Positions 17,490 to 25,937 of a stretch of 64,000 bases of DNA are shown in pieces. The translations under genes and the position numbers were made by a program. Every line of letters begins with the position of its first letter. The first letter of the stretch is position 1. Source of the stretch: Pseudoruegeria sp039972875 (GTDB lineage Bacteria > Pseudomonadota > Alphaproteobacteria > Rhodobacterales > Rhodobacteraceae); the NCBI GenBank assembly GCA_039972875.1, contig JBDWMA010000019.1, forward strand, positions 158,817 to 222,816, in the 5' to 3' direction. A model generated the notes under the pieces. The model saw only the letters and a program-made list of their open reading frames with translations. It was not told the DNA's origin and ran no database searches.

Positions 17490-19903
17490 ATGATCTGACA
17501 CCAGACCGCGAGGAACGCAAAGCCGGCTTAAAAGGTTTAGGCTGTTCCAGAAAACGGGTCGAAGATGTCCGTTTCACACAAGGTAAGGGCAACTATGTCG
17601 ATGACATCAAATTGCCAGGAATGCTGCACGGTGATTTTGTGCGTTCGCCCTATGCGCACGCTCGGATTAAGTCGATCAACATTGATGCCGCCATGGCGCT
17701 GGATGGAGTGGTTGCTGTTCTAACGGCGGCGGACCTTGAACCCCTGAGCCTTCATTGGATGCCGACCTTAGCGGGTGATAAGCAAATGGTATTGGCGGAC
17801 GGCAAAGTTCTGTTCCAAGGCCAAGAGGTTGCCTTTGTTGTGGCGCAGGATCGATATATTGCTGCTGACGCGGTAGATCTGGTTGAAGTGGAATACGAAG
17901 AGCTTCCTGTCATCGTTGATCCATTTGAGGCGTTGAAATCTGACGTGGTTCTGCGTGAGGATCTTGATGGTCAGACCGAAGGCGCACACGGGCCTCGTAA
18001 ACACCATAACCATATCTTTACGTGGGAAGTCGGCGAGGAAGAGGCCACCAATCAGGTGATCGACAATGCCGAAGTTGTAGCAGAGGAAACGGTTTACTAT
18101 CACCGTACGCACCCTTGTCCGCTGGAGACCTGCGGCTCTGTTGCATCGATGGATAAAGTAAATGGCAAGCTAACACTCTATGGGACGTTCCAAGCGCCGC
18201 ATGTGGTGCGCACGGTTGCGTCTTTGTTGTCTGGTATAGAAGAGCATAACATTCGTGTGGTGTCGCCAGATATTGGTGGCGGATTTGGCAATAAGGTTGG
18301 GGTCTATCCCGGTTATATTTGCTCTATCGTGGCGTCCATCGTTACAGGTCTACCGGTAAAATGGGTCGAAGACCGAATGGAGAACCTGATGGCCACGGCG
18401 TTTGCCCGCGACTATTGGATGACTGGTAAAATCTCTGCAACCAAAGAAGGTAAGATCACAGGCCTGCATTGTCATACGACCGCAGATCATGGGGCTTTTG
18501 ATGCCTGTGCTGATCCGACCAAATTCCCGGCTGGGTTTATGAATATCTGTACCGGGTCTTATGACATTCCGACGGCTTACCTTGCTGTGGATGGCGTTTA
18601 CACCAATAAGGCACCGGGGGGCGTGTCCTATCGCTGTTCCTTTAGGGTGACCGAGGCGGTTTATTTCATCGAGCGTATGATCGAAGTGCTGGCCATCGAG
18701 TTGGATATGGATCCCGCTGAATTGCGGCGCATCAACTTTATCCGCAAAGATCAATTCCCGTATCAATCCGCGCTGGGTTGGGAATATGACTCAGGCGATT
18801 ATCATACGGCTTGGGACAAGGCGATGAAGGCGGTGGACTATGACGGGTTGCGCAAAGAGCAAGCCGAACGTGTAGAAGCGTTTAAACGCGGTGAAACGCG
18901 TAGCTTGATGGGAATTGGGTTGACCTTCTTTACCGAAATCGTCGGTGCGGGTCCTGTTAAAAACTGTGATATCCTTGGGATGGGCATGTTTGACAGCTGT
19001 GAAATCCGCATCCACCCGACCGGTTCCGCAATCGCGCGTTTGGGAACGATCAGCCAAGGACAAGGGCATGCGACGACCTTTGCCCAAATCCTAGCGTCCG
19101 AGATTGGTCTTCCTGCAGATAGTATCACTATCGAAGAAGGTGATACAGATACAGCGCCTTATGGCTTGGGTACTTACGGGTCTCGGTCAACTCCGGTTGC
19201 CGGGGCGGCGACGGCCATGGCGGGACGTAAAATCAGAGCCAAGGCCCAAATGATCGCGGCTTATCTGCTAGAAGTCCATGACGATGACGTCGAATGGGAC
19301 GTAGATCGCTTTGCGGTCAAGGGCGCGCCTGAGCGGTTTAAAACCATGAAGGAAATCGCCTATGCGGCATATAATCAGGCCATTCCGGGGGTAGAGCCAG
19401 GACTAGAAGCGGTGAGCTACTATGATCCACCCAACATGACCTATCCATTCGGCGCCTATGTGTGTGTCATGGATATTGACGTCGACACTGGTGTGCAGAC
19501 CATCCGACGTTTCTATGCGCTAGATGACTGCGGCACGAGGATCAACCCGATGATCATCGAGGGTCAAGTGCATGGTGGTCTGACGGAGGCCCTTGCTGTC
19601 GCCTTGGGCCAAGAAATTGCCTATGACGACCAAGGCAATGTTAAAACTGGTACGTTGATGGACTTTTTCCTGCCAACCGCATGGGAAGTGCCCAACTATG
19701 AGACTGATCACACCGTGACACCTAGCCCACACCATCCGATCGGTGCAAAGGGTGTTGGTGAAAGCCCACATGTTGGAGGCGTGCCGTGTTTCTCAAATGC
19801 TGTGAACGACGCGTTCAAAGCGTTTGGCCTGCGTCACACCCATATGCCCCATGACCATTGGCGCATCTGGCAAACCGCCAACAATCTTGGCCTACACGAC
19901 TGA
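17486..19903 (+). CDS. coxL: aerobic CO dehydrogenase large subunit, form I
   Basis: 805-residue catalytic subunit that oxidises CO to CO2 at a Mo-Cu centre bound to molybdopterin cytosine dinucleotide. The diagnostic form I loop reads SYRCSFR, with the copper-ligand cysteine at residue 384 (the form II consensus is AYRGAGR), so this should be a true CO dehydrogenase. The first loop residue is Ser where AY is usual. Other motifs are GGGFGNKVG near residue 270, the cofactor motif QGQGHATTFAQI near residue 527, and GVGESPHVGG with the catalytic glutamate at about residue 759. Overlaps coxS by four bases. Electrons pass through CoxS and CoxM to the respiratory chain. Confidence 0.96.
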   Translation: MNDLTPDREERKAGLKGLGCSRKRVEDVRFTQGKGNYVDDIKLPGMLHGDFVRSPYAHARIKSINIDAAMALDGVVAVLTAADLEPLSLHWMPTLAGDKQMVLADGKVLFQGQEVAFVVAQDRYIAADAVDLVEVEYEELPVIVDPFEALKSDVVLREDLDGQTEGAHGPRKHHNHIFTWEVGEEEATNQVIDNAEVVAEETVYYHRTHPCPLETCGSVASMDKVNGKLTLYGTFQAPHVVRTVASLLSGIEEHNIRVVSPDIGGGFGNKVGVYPGYICSIVASIVTGLPVKWVEDRMENLMATAFARDYWMTGKISATKEGKITGLHCHTTADHGAFDACADPTKFPAGFMNICTGSYDIPTAYLAVDGVYTNKAPGGVSYRCSFRVTEAVYFIERMIEVLAIELDMDPAELRRINFIRKDQFPYQSALGWEYDSGDYHTAWDKAMKAVDYDGLRKEQAERVEAFKRGETRSLMGIGLTFFTEIVGAGPVKNCDILGMGMFDSCEIRIHPTGSAIARLGTISQGQGHATTFAQILASEIGLPADSITIEEGDTDTAPYGLGTYGSRSTPVAGAATAMAGRKIRAKAQMIAAYLLEVHDDDVEWDVDRFAVKGAPERFKTMKEIAYAAYNQAIPGVEPGLEAVSYYDPPNMTYPFGAYVCVMDIDVDTGVQTIRRFYALDDCGTRINPMIIEGQVHGGLTEALAVALGQEIAYDDQGNVKTGTLMDFFLPTAWEVPNYETDHTVTPSPHHPIGAKGVGESPHVGGVPCFSNAVNDAFKAFGLRHTHMPHDHWRIWQTANNLGLHD

Positions 19904-19915
19904 TTTATAACAATC

Positions 19916-19941
19916 GGGTCTTCCCCCACGGGGGATGACCC
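19916..19941 (+). other. strong hairpin between coxL and coxD
   Basis: GGGTC (19916-19920) with GACCC (19937-19941), and CCCC with GGGG inside, form an extended hairpin with one T-T mismatch and a small loop. No T-run follows. It separates the structural coxMSL message from the accessory genes coxDEFG and probably stabilises the former or attenuates the latter (inference). Confidence 0.5.
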
Positions 19942-19961
19942 ATTGAACACAGTGGTATCAC

Positions 19962-20837
19962 ATGACTTTTAGATCCCTTCAATCGGCTATGGCTGAACAA
20001 GGCTACGTGGCCTCTGATGACTTGGCCATGGCCGTGCATCTGTCGTTGTCACTTGGGCGACCCTTGCTGCTCGAGGGAGCTGCGGGTGTCGGAAAAACAG
20101 AGATCGCGCGCGTTTTGGCCACGGCACAGGACACACGTCTAATCCGTTTGCAATGTTACGAGGGGCTGGATGCCACGCAGGCGATCTATGAGTGGAACTA
20201 TCAGAGACAACTGCTTTCGATCCGCGCGGCATCTGATCGGGGGCAATCTGCAGCAGAGATCGAAGCCCGGATTTTCTCTGAAGAGTTTTTATTGGAGCGC
20301 CCCTTGTTGGCGGCCATCCAACAGGATCAACCGCCGGTTTTGTTGATCGACGAAATAGACAGGGCGGACGAAGAGTTTGAGGCATTCTTGCTGGAAATCC
20401 TTTCGGAATTTCAAATTACCGTACCTGAATTGGGAACAATAAAGGCAAAGTCCCGCCCTGTGGTTATCTTGACGGCTAACGGAACGCGGGATTTGTCAGA
20501 CGCGCTGCGTCGGAGGTGTCTCTATGCTCATTTGGATTACCCGGATCGAAAAACGGAGTTAGCGATCTTGCAGGCGCGGTGTCCAGAGGTAGAGGCCGCA
20601 TTGGCCGGGCAGATCATCGGGTTTGTTCAGTCCTTGCGAAAGCAAGAGCTTGAAAAGAAACCCGGTGTGGCAGAGATGCTGGATTTTGCTGCGGCCTTAA
20701 TGGGGCTTGGTATTGCTGACCTGACCCAAGACCCAAAATTACTACAAGCCTCAATGGCGACGCTTTTGAAAACCGAACGTGACCGGTACAATATGACCAC
20801 GGAAATCACTCAACGCCTTGCGGGGAAGGCCGCATGA
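19962..20837 (+). CDS. coxD: CoxD, MoxR-type AAA+ ATPase for CO dehydrogenase maturation
   Basis: 291-residue MoxR-family ATPase. Walker A is GAAGVGKTEIAR near residue 40, Walker B VLLIDEIDRADEE near residue 128, sensor 1 the VVILTANGTRDLSDALRRRC segment near residue 168, with a C-terminal helical lid. In Oligotropha, CoxD works with CoxE in sulfuration and copper insertion at the CoxL active site; the same job is expected here from order and homology. Its stop overlaps coxE as ATGA (20834-20837). Confidence 0.92.
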   Translation: MTFRSLQSAMAEQGYVASDDLAMAVHLSLSLGRPLLLEGAAGVGKTEIARVLATAQDTRLIRLQCYEGLDATQAIYEWNYQRQLLSIRAASDRGQSAAEIEARIFSEEFLLERPLLAAIQQDQPPVLLIDEIDRADEEFEAFLLEILSEFQITVPELGTIKAKSRPVVILTANGTRDLSDALRRRCLYAHLDYPDRKTELAILQARCPEVEAALAGQIIGFVQSLRKQELEKKPGVAEMLDFAAALMGLGIADLTQDPKLLQASMATLLKTERDRYNMTTEITQRLAGKAA

Positions 20838-22018
20838 GCAGGGTAACCAAATTCGCGGCTCGTGATCCTGGCCCATCGGCACGTATGGCCGGATTTATGG
20901 CGCATCTGCGTGACAATGGCCTGCGGATAGGGGTTCAAGAAACCGACCTGGCCTTGCAAGCGTTGCTTCACATCGATGCCCTCGATCCAAAAGACGCCCG
21001 ACTGGCGTTAAAATCTGTCCTTTCAGGCTGTGCGGATGAGGCCAATCAATTCGACGATCTCTTTGATAGTTATTGGCTGAATGGGGGCAAGGTTAAACAA
21101 AAGGTGATGCCAACCACAGCGGATACGCCTTCGCCGAACGTGCATTCATCCCGAAAAGAAAATGGTGCAGAGAGCGATGCTGACGGTGGCGAAGCTGATA
21201 CCCCAGACGGGGGTGACGGAGAGGCGTCAGCCGATGGCGAAGGGAAGTTGGTCGCTGCGGAAATGCAGGTCAAAATGAACCGCGATTTGCGGGATTTGAT
21301 CCAACCCGAGGACATCGCCGAAGCGGAAGATATCGCCCGACGCTTAGGTGCGGCATTGCGCGATAAACGGTCTCGTCGTCGCAGAGCAGCCCGGAAAGGC
21401 ACGCAGCTCGATTTTCGGCGGATTATTCGGCAAAGTCTATCAGCAGGCGAGGAGCCCATCCGACTGGCCTATAAAACACGACCTGACCGACCAATGAAAA
21501 TTGTGGCGATCTGTGATGTGTCTGGATCTATGACAACCTATGCGCAGGTGTTTCTGGCCTTTGTGGCAGGGTTGATGCGGGCGGATGACACGGCAGATGC
21601 CTATTTGTTTCACACGCGGTTGGTCCGCATTACAGAGGCTTTGCGCGATAATGATGCGCTGCGTGCGTTGGGACGATTGTCCGTCTTGGCGGATGGGTTT
21701 GGCGGTGGATCAAAAATCGGGGGGTCGTTGGCGCGATTTACCAACACATATGCCCGACGGTTTGTTGATGGACGTACCGTGGTTCTGATCTTGTCTGATG
21801 GCTACGACACCGAAGATCCCGCTCGCATGTCCGAGGCGCTTGCGGGGCTACGTAAACGGGGATGTAAAATAATTTGGCTTAATCCTCTTAAGGGCTGGGA
21901 CGGTTATGAACCCGTTGCGCGCGGCATGGCAGCGGCTTTACCCCATGTTTCCCTTTTTAAACCAGCCAATAGATTGGCTGATCTTGCAGCCTTAGAACCG
22001 GAGTTAATGCGTTTATGA
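20834..22018 (+). CDS. coxE: CoxE, VWA-domain partner of CoxD
   Basis: 394-residue protein with a C-terminal von Willebrand A-like domain (about 215-385): the metal-site motif CDVSGSMTTYAQ near residue 224, GGGSKIGGSLARF near residue 292 and ILSDGYDTEDP near residue 318. The N-terminal helical part is followed by a low-complexity acidic stretch (about 105-140, rich in Asp, Glu and Gly). MoxR ATPases typically act with such VWA proteins. Overlaps coxD and coxF by ATGA junctions, so D-E-F are tightly co-translated. Cytoplasmic, no signal peptide. Confidence 0.9.
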   Translation: MSRVTKFAARDPGPSARMAGFMAHLRDNGLRIGVQETDLALQALLHIDALDPKDARLALKSVLSGCADEANQFDDLFDSYWLNGGKVKQKVMPTTADTPSPNVHSSRKENGAESDADGGEADTPDGGDGEASADGEGKLVAAEMQVKMNRDLRDLIQPEDIAEAEDIARRLGAALRDKRSRRRRAARKGTQLDFRRIIRQSLSAGEEPIRLAYKTRPDRPMKIVAICDVSGSMTTYAQVFLAFVAGLMRADDTADAYLFHTRLVRITEALRDNDALRALGRLSVLADGFGGGSKIGGSLARFTNTYARRFVDGRTVVLILSDGYDTEDPARMSEALAGLRKRGCKIIWLNPLKGWDGYEPVARGMAAALPHVSLFKPANRLADLAALEPELMRL

Positions 22019-22818
22019 CACCGACTGACTATGCTCCTAAAGACATTTCCGATATGGCGCGGGATATGCAAACCAATGGTGAGGCATTTGCCGTCGCCAC
22101 AGTAACGCGCACCATCGGGGCCACCTCTGCAAAACCAGGGGATAAAGCGATTTTAGACGCCGAAGGCGGCATATTGGGCGGCTGGATCGGGGGCGGATGC
22201 GTGCGATCTGCGGTGGGTAAAGCCACATTGCGCGCTATGACAGAGGGCAGGCCGCAATTGGTGTCCCTCGCTCCCCAAGAGGTTTTGGCCGAAAAAGGCA
22301 TAAGTGCGGGGGATACCGTTGATGGCGTTCGGTTTGCCCGCAATGGCTGCCCGTCTGAAGGCTCTTTGGATATCTTTGTTGAACCCGTTTTGCCAATGCC
22401 TGAACTGTGCATTTATGGTCAATCTCCAGTGGCTTTGGCGTTGGGAAAATTGGCGAGCCAGTTTCAGTGGATGGTGCGAACGTGTGATCAAGAATGCCCT
22501 CAGACGCCTTTGGCCGCAGGTGGGCGGCGCATGATAGTTGTCGCGACGCAGGGCAAAAATGATCTGGCGTCTCTCAGCCATGCGCTGGGTGCACAAGCTG
22601 AAAGCGTTGCTTTTGTTGGCAGTGCTCGAAAATGGGGTGCGTTGGCAGATAAACTGCGGGATCAAGGCGTTTCGAACGATGAAATTGCCCGTGTGGATGC
22701 CCCTGCCGGGCTGTTTATTCATGCTGTTACCCCAGAAGAGATTGCCCTGTCCATTTTGGCGGATCTCATCAAGATCAGACGCCAAGTTCATCGCCTGGAT
22801 GAGGTGGAGCATGGATAA
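22015..22818 (+). CDS. coxF: CoxF, XdhC/CoxI-family maturation protein
   Basis: 267-residue XdhC-family protein. The N-terminal XdhC/CoxI domain shows GGWIGGGCVRSAVG near residue 57, and the C-terminal Rossmann-type domain includes MPELCIYGQSPVALALG near residue 130 and VAFVGSARKWGALADKLRD near residue 200. XdhC proteins bind molybdenum cofactor and supply its sulfurated form to the apoenzyme. Oligotropha has two such proteins, CoxF and CoxI; the position after coxE favours CoxF. A second homologue is not in this window. Overlaps coxE by four bases. Confidence 0.85.
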   Translation: MTPTDYAPKDISDMARDMQTNGEAFAVATVTRTIGATSAKPGDKAILDAEGGILGGWIGGGCVRSAVGKATLRAMTEGRPQLVSLAPQEVLAEKGISAGDTVDGVRFARNGCPSEGSLDIFVEPVLPMPELCIYGQSPVALALGKLASQFQWMVRTCDQECPQTPLAAGGRRMIVVATQGKNDLASLSHALGAQAESVAFVGSARKWGALADKLRDQGVSNDEIARVDAPAGLFIHAVTPEEIALSILADLIKIRRQVHRLDEVEHG

Positions 22819-22854
22819 GGTACAGATGACTCATATTGCTTTGGAGGAAGATCA

Positions 22855-22956
22855 ATGAGATGGTTTTTAAAGAGAATAAAAGACTTTTGTTCACGGGGAA
22901 ATCTGTCTGATGATCATGTTGAAATCCTTTCCAAAATCAAATTCCCCTGTTGTTAA
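22855..22956 (+). CDS. possible 33-residue small protein between coxF and coxG
   Basis: ATG at 22855 follows a strong ribosome site (GGAGGAAG, 22843-22850) and opens a 33-codon frame ending at TAA 22954-22956. The peptide is basic at the N-terminus (MRWFLKRIKDFC) and ends KFPCC, with three cysteines in all. A 15-codon frame (22811-22858, from MDKVQ) overlaps the end of coxF and the start of this ORF by an ATGA, hinting at translational coupling through the gap. No homologue is recognised. It may be a real small protein of the cox operon or a chance frame. Confidence 0.4.
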   Translation: MRWFLKRIKDFCSRGNLSDDHVEILSKIKFPCC

Positions 22957-22975
22957 AATATAAGGAAAATTAACC

Positions 22976-23425
22976 ATGGAACTGATCGACGAAGTCACGA
23001 TCAACGCACCGAAATCTGTTGTCTACGCGGCTTTGAATAATCCGGAGGTTTTGCAGCAGTGCATTCCCGGATGCGAAGAGTTGATACAGCATTCTGACAC
23101 CGAGTTAGAGGCAAAGGTTGTTTTGAAAGTCGGCCCTGTTAAGGCTCGTTTTTCTGGCAATGTCACTTTGGACACCGCCAATGCACCAGACGCATTTTCG
23201 TTGACCGGACAAGGCAACGGCGGCACAGCTGGCCACGCCAAAGGCGGCGCAGATGTTGAATTAGTAGAGGCAAATGGCCAAACGATTCTAAAGTACAACG
23301 CGAAGGCTGAAATCGGAGGGAAACTGGCGCAATTGGGCAGCCGTTTGATCCAAAGTACTGCGAAAAAGCTCGCTTCGAAGTTCTTTAAGAAATTCGCAGA
23401 AGTGGTTGAGCTGACCTCTGCTTGA
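22976..23425 (+). CDS. coxG: CoxG, SRPBCC-fold CO dehydrogenase accessory protein
   Basis: 149-residue COXG-family protein (PF06240) with a START/SRPBCC-like fold: ELIDEVTINAPKSVVYAAL at the N-terminus, PEVLQQCIPGCEEL near residue 24, the glycine-rich GQGNGGTAGHAKGGADVEL near residue 80, and an amphipathic C-terminal helix (about 112-145). CoxG-family proteins are implicated in attaching CO dehydrogenase to the membrane or in quinone-linked electron transfer. The ATG at 22976 follows AAGGAA. It is the last gene of the cox operon here, followed by a terminator at 23460. Confidence 0.9.
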   Translation: MELIDEVTINAPKSVVYAALNNPEVLQQCIPGCEELIQHSDTELEAKVVLKVGPVKARFSGNVTLDTANAPDAFSLTGQGNGGTAGHAKGGADVELVEANGQTILKYNAKAEIGGKLAQLGSRLIQSTAKKLASKFFKKFAEVVELTSA

Positions 23426-23459
23426 CGTCAATTTTCAAGGGTTATTTTGGTAAATATGA

Positions 23460-23489
23460 AACGCTGGCTCGGGATAGGGCTGGCGTTTT
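23460..23489. terminator. terminator between coxG and convergent gene
   Basis: AACGCTGGCT (23460-23469) pairs with GGCTGGCGTT (23478-23487) through ten pairs including three wobbles, loop of eight bases, followed by TT. It sits between the convergent ends of coxG and the membrane-protein gene at 23491 and may serve both strands. Confidence 0.55.
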
Positions 23490-23490
23490 G

Positions 23491-24261
23491 TCAATGGTTC
23501 CGATCCCGCACGTTAGGTGGGCGGAGCGCGGAAAAAATGGCTATTGCCCAAGCGAGGGCCACTAAAGACAAGTAAAGTTCTGTTTGGCCAAAGATGTTTC
23601 GGGCTAAATTCGGTGGGACGGACATTGTCCAAAACAGTGGCAAGATCACCACCCCGGTGAAGAGCGAATATGGAAACAGCTGTCGTAACGAAGTCGGTTT
23701 GGTTAAATAAGCAAAGCCGATTACTCCGGCCGTCCAGGGGATCAGGATGGCAAGCCATCGAAAGGCAAACAGGCTTTCGGCACCGTAGGCGCTGTAAAAT
23801 CCTGAAAAGAGCGTTGTGGCTAAGAAAACGAACAAGGGTATTGAAACAACACCTGTCAGAGCCAGGATGAATTTGGAGCCACGCGACCATTCAAGTAAGT
23901 TCGCAATTTTTCCAAAATTGCCTTGGGGTCTGTGTACCGTGAACTGCAGGTCGCCAAAGGCTTTTGTGAATCCAAGCAGTGACAGCCAAATCAGTGTCAA
24001 TTCGGTTAGTGCAGACAGTTGAAAAGACAAAAGCCCTAAACAGACAAAACCTTGAAGAAAGCTAATGGCAGGGCCGGCGGCAGCTATCATTGCACGATGT
24101 GTGTTTGGATGTCGCCCAACTTGGGCACGGGCGGACGGTCCGCCGGCACGGCTTTTGAAATAACGCCTCAGACTATATTGGCCCAGATCGCTTAAAAGGA
24201 CCGTGATCAATACGGCGGCCAAGTGGGCGCATAAAAAGACACCGAAGTCGTTGATGCTCAT
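23491..24261 (-). CDS. uncharacterised multi-pass membrane protein
   Basis: 256-residue integral membrane protein with about six or seven hydrophobic helices (roughly 8-28, 55-80, 85-100, 130-155, 165-185, 195-215, 225-245). A basic cytoplasmic loop follows helix 1 (LRRYFKSRAGG). The stretch IAAAGPAISFLQG resembles the AGP segment of M50 metalloproteases, but no HExxH zinc motif is present, so that call is not made. Convergent with coxG. It is probably monocistronic or the downstream partner of nothing obvious: 108 bases separate it from the upstream-coordinate ALDH gene's end. Function unknown. Confidence 0.7.
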   Translation of the reverse strand: MSINDFGVFLCAHLAAVLITVLLSDLGQYSLRRYFKSRAGGPSARAQVGRHPNTHRAMIAAAGPAISFLQGFVCLGLLSFQLSALTELTLIWLSLLGFTKAFGDLQFTVHRPQGNFGKIANLLEWSRGSKFILALTGVVSIPLFVFLATTLFSGFYSAYGAESLFAFRWLAILIPWTAGVIGFAYLTKPTSLRQLFPYSLFTGVVILPLFWTMSVPPNLARNIFGQTELYLSLVALAWAIAIFSALRPPNVRDRNH

Positions 24262-24369
24262 CTGCGTTCACCTTTGGTTTGGGTGGCGCAACTAGATCAT
24301 TCTGACAACGGGGGTTCAAGGCCTCTGTTAGAGTAAACTGCGACCCCAATCGATCAATTCATGTACCGG

Positions 24370-25800
24370 TCAGACAAAGCGTTGAATCAGGCGCACGATC
24401 TTTTTCTTTGTACCTGTAAAAGGAGGCGCAATCAGGCCAGCGCCGTTCAGCTTTGGTTGTACCAAAACCGATTTCATATGGCTGAAAGTTTCAAAGCCAC
24501 GCTCGCCGTGACAGGCTCCGATACCAGAGGCCCCCACGCCGCCAAACGGAAGTGTGCTACAGCCAACGTGGACCACAACCTCGTTCATGCTGGCACCGCC
24601 AGAGAGTGATTGTTTTAACCAGAGATCTTGATCAGATCTGTCTTCTGCAAAGACGTAGAGGGCCAAAGGATGGTCGCGTTTTGCGACAAATTGGATAGCA
24701 TCGTCTTGTGTGTCGTAAGGAATGAGAGAAATGATTGGGCCAAAGACCTCGTCTTGCATGACCTGTAGATCAAGTGGGGGATCAATGAGAATTGTTGGGG
24801 CGAATTTGCGGTGCGCTTTGATGGAGTTGGCATGATCCAATGATATCGTTTTAACACCTGCATTGGTCGCGGTGGCCACCATATTGACCAGCCGATCATA
24901 GTGGCGTTTGGTGATGATTGCACTGTAATCCGGGCTATTCGCACCAGTGGGATAAAGCGCAACCATAGCGGCGCGTAATTTGTCGGCAAATTCGTCGAGT
25001 TGGGCACGGGGCAGCAAGACGTAATCTGGTGCAACACAGGCCTGACCGGCTGAAGCTGTTTTGCCCCATGCAATCCGTTTGGCAGCACGTTTCAGATCGG
25101 CAGAGGGGGTGAGGATGGCAGGGGATTTCCCACCAAGTTCCAACGTAACGGGGGTTAGATTTTTAGCCGCGGCCTGCGCAACAAGTCGGCCAACCTCAGT
25201 TGAGCCGGTAAAGAAGAGATGGTCAAAAGGCAGGTCAGAAAACGCCTTTGCAACCTCTGGCCCACCGGTTTCAATCGCGATTTCATCTGGCGAAAAATGC
25301 GCAGAGATCATGTCTTCTAACACTTCGGATGTCTGAGGCGAGAGCTCTGATGGTTTTAGCATTACGCGATTTCCAGCAGCCAATGCAGAGGCCATCGGGG
25401 AAATTGCCAGTAGGATTGGGAAATTCCACGGCGCGATAATGCCAACCACGCCAAGGGGTTGCGGCATGATCCGACCACTGGCCGGACGCAGGTGCAAGGG
25501 CATGCTGACCTTGCGTGCTTTCATCCATTTTTTCAGCCGATGTTTTGCATGGTGTATTTCGCCGAGGGTGGCGGTGATGTCAAAGATCTGGCTTTCTGTC
25601 GCGTTGCGATAGGAAAAATCCGCACTAATGGCTTGGATCAAGCGCTCAGAAAAAACGAGGAGCGCTATTTCAAGCCGGTCTAATCGGTTCCACCGAGCTT
25701 GATAGGTCGGATAAGGGTCCGCCCTGTGGGAGGCCTTCAATATTGCAAAACGATCTGCCAATGTGGGTGCAGGCCGTGGCTTGAAAGGATCTCGGGGCAT
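24370..25800 (-). CDS. coniferyl-aldehyde dehydrogenase-like aldehyde dehydrogenase
   Basis: 476-residue class 3-type aldehyde dehydrogenase. Motifs: GVVGIIAPWNFPILL near residue 118, the cofactor loop FFTGSTEVGRLVAQ near residue 197, the base glutamate in VTLELGGKSPAI near residue 221, and the catalytic cysteine in SAGQACVAPDYVL near residue 255. The N-terminal segment (ADFSYRNATESQIFD, HRLKKWMKARK) and lack of the class 1/2 leader resemble CalB-type coniferyl-aldehyde dehydrogenases acting on aromatic or long-chain aldehydes. Same strand as the aminotransferase 137 bases upstream, so a shared transcript is possible. Substrate not proven. Confidence 0.85.
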   Translation of the reverse strand: MPRDPFKPRPAPTLADRFAILKASHRADPYPTYQARWNRLDRLEIALLVFSERLIQAISADFSYRNATESQIFDITATLGEIHHAKHRLKKWMKARKVSMPLHLRPASGRIMPQPLGVVGIIAPWNFPILLAISPMASALAAGNRVMLKPSELSPQTSEVLEDMISAHFSPDEIAIETGGPEVAKAFSDLPFDHLFFTGSTEVGRLVAQAAAKNLTPVTLELGGKSPAILTPSADLKRAAKRIAWGKTASAGQACVAPDYVLLPRAQLDEFADKLRAAMVALYPTGANSPDYSAIITKRHYDRLVNMVATATNAGVKTISLDHANSIKAHRKFAPTILIDPPLDLQVMQDEVFGPIISLIPYDTQDDAIQFVAKRDHPLALYVFAEDRSDQDLWLKQSLSGGASMNEVVVHVGCSTLPFGGVGASGIGACHGERGFETFSHMKSVLVQPKLNGAGLIAPPFTGTKKKIVRLIQRFV

Positions 25801-25937
25801 AACTCTTTCCTAAAACGCAAAGTGTCTTTGACCACCATTATGGGGGACATCCAAATATCTAAAAAATCAAATGGGGGCCGTCATCTATGACGTTGCGTGG
25901 AATATGAAATTGTTCACTGATCATCTTGTTATTTGGT

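Noticed and set aside
23491..24261. M50 site-2 protease reading of the membrane protein
   Set aside because: An AGP-like segment is present but no HExxH zinc motif, so the protease call is unsupported.
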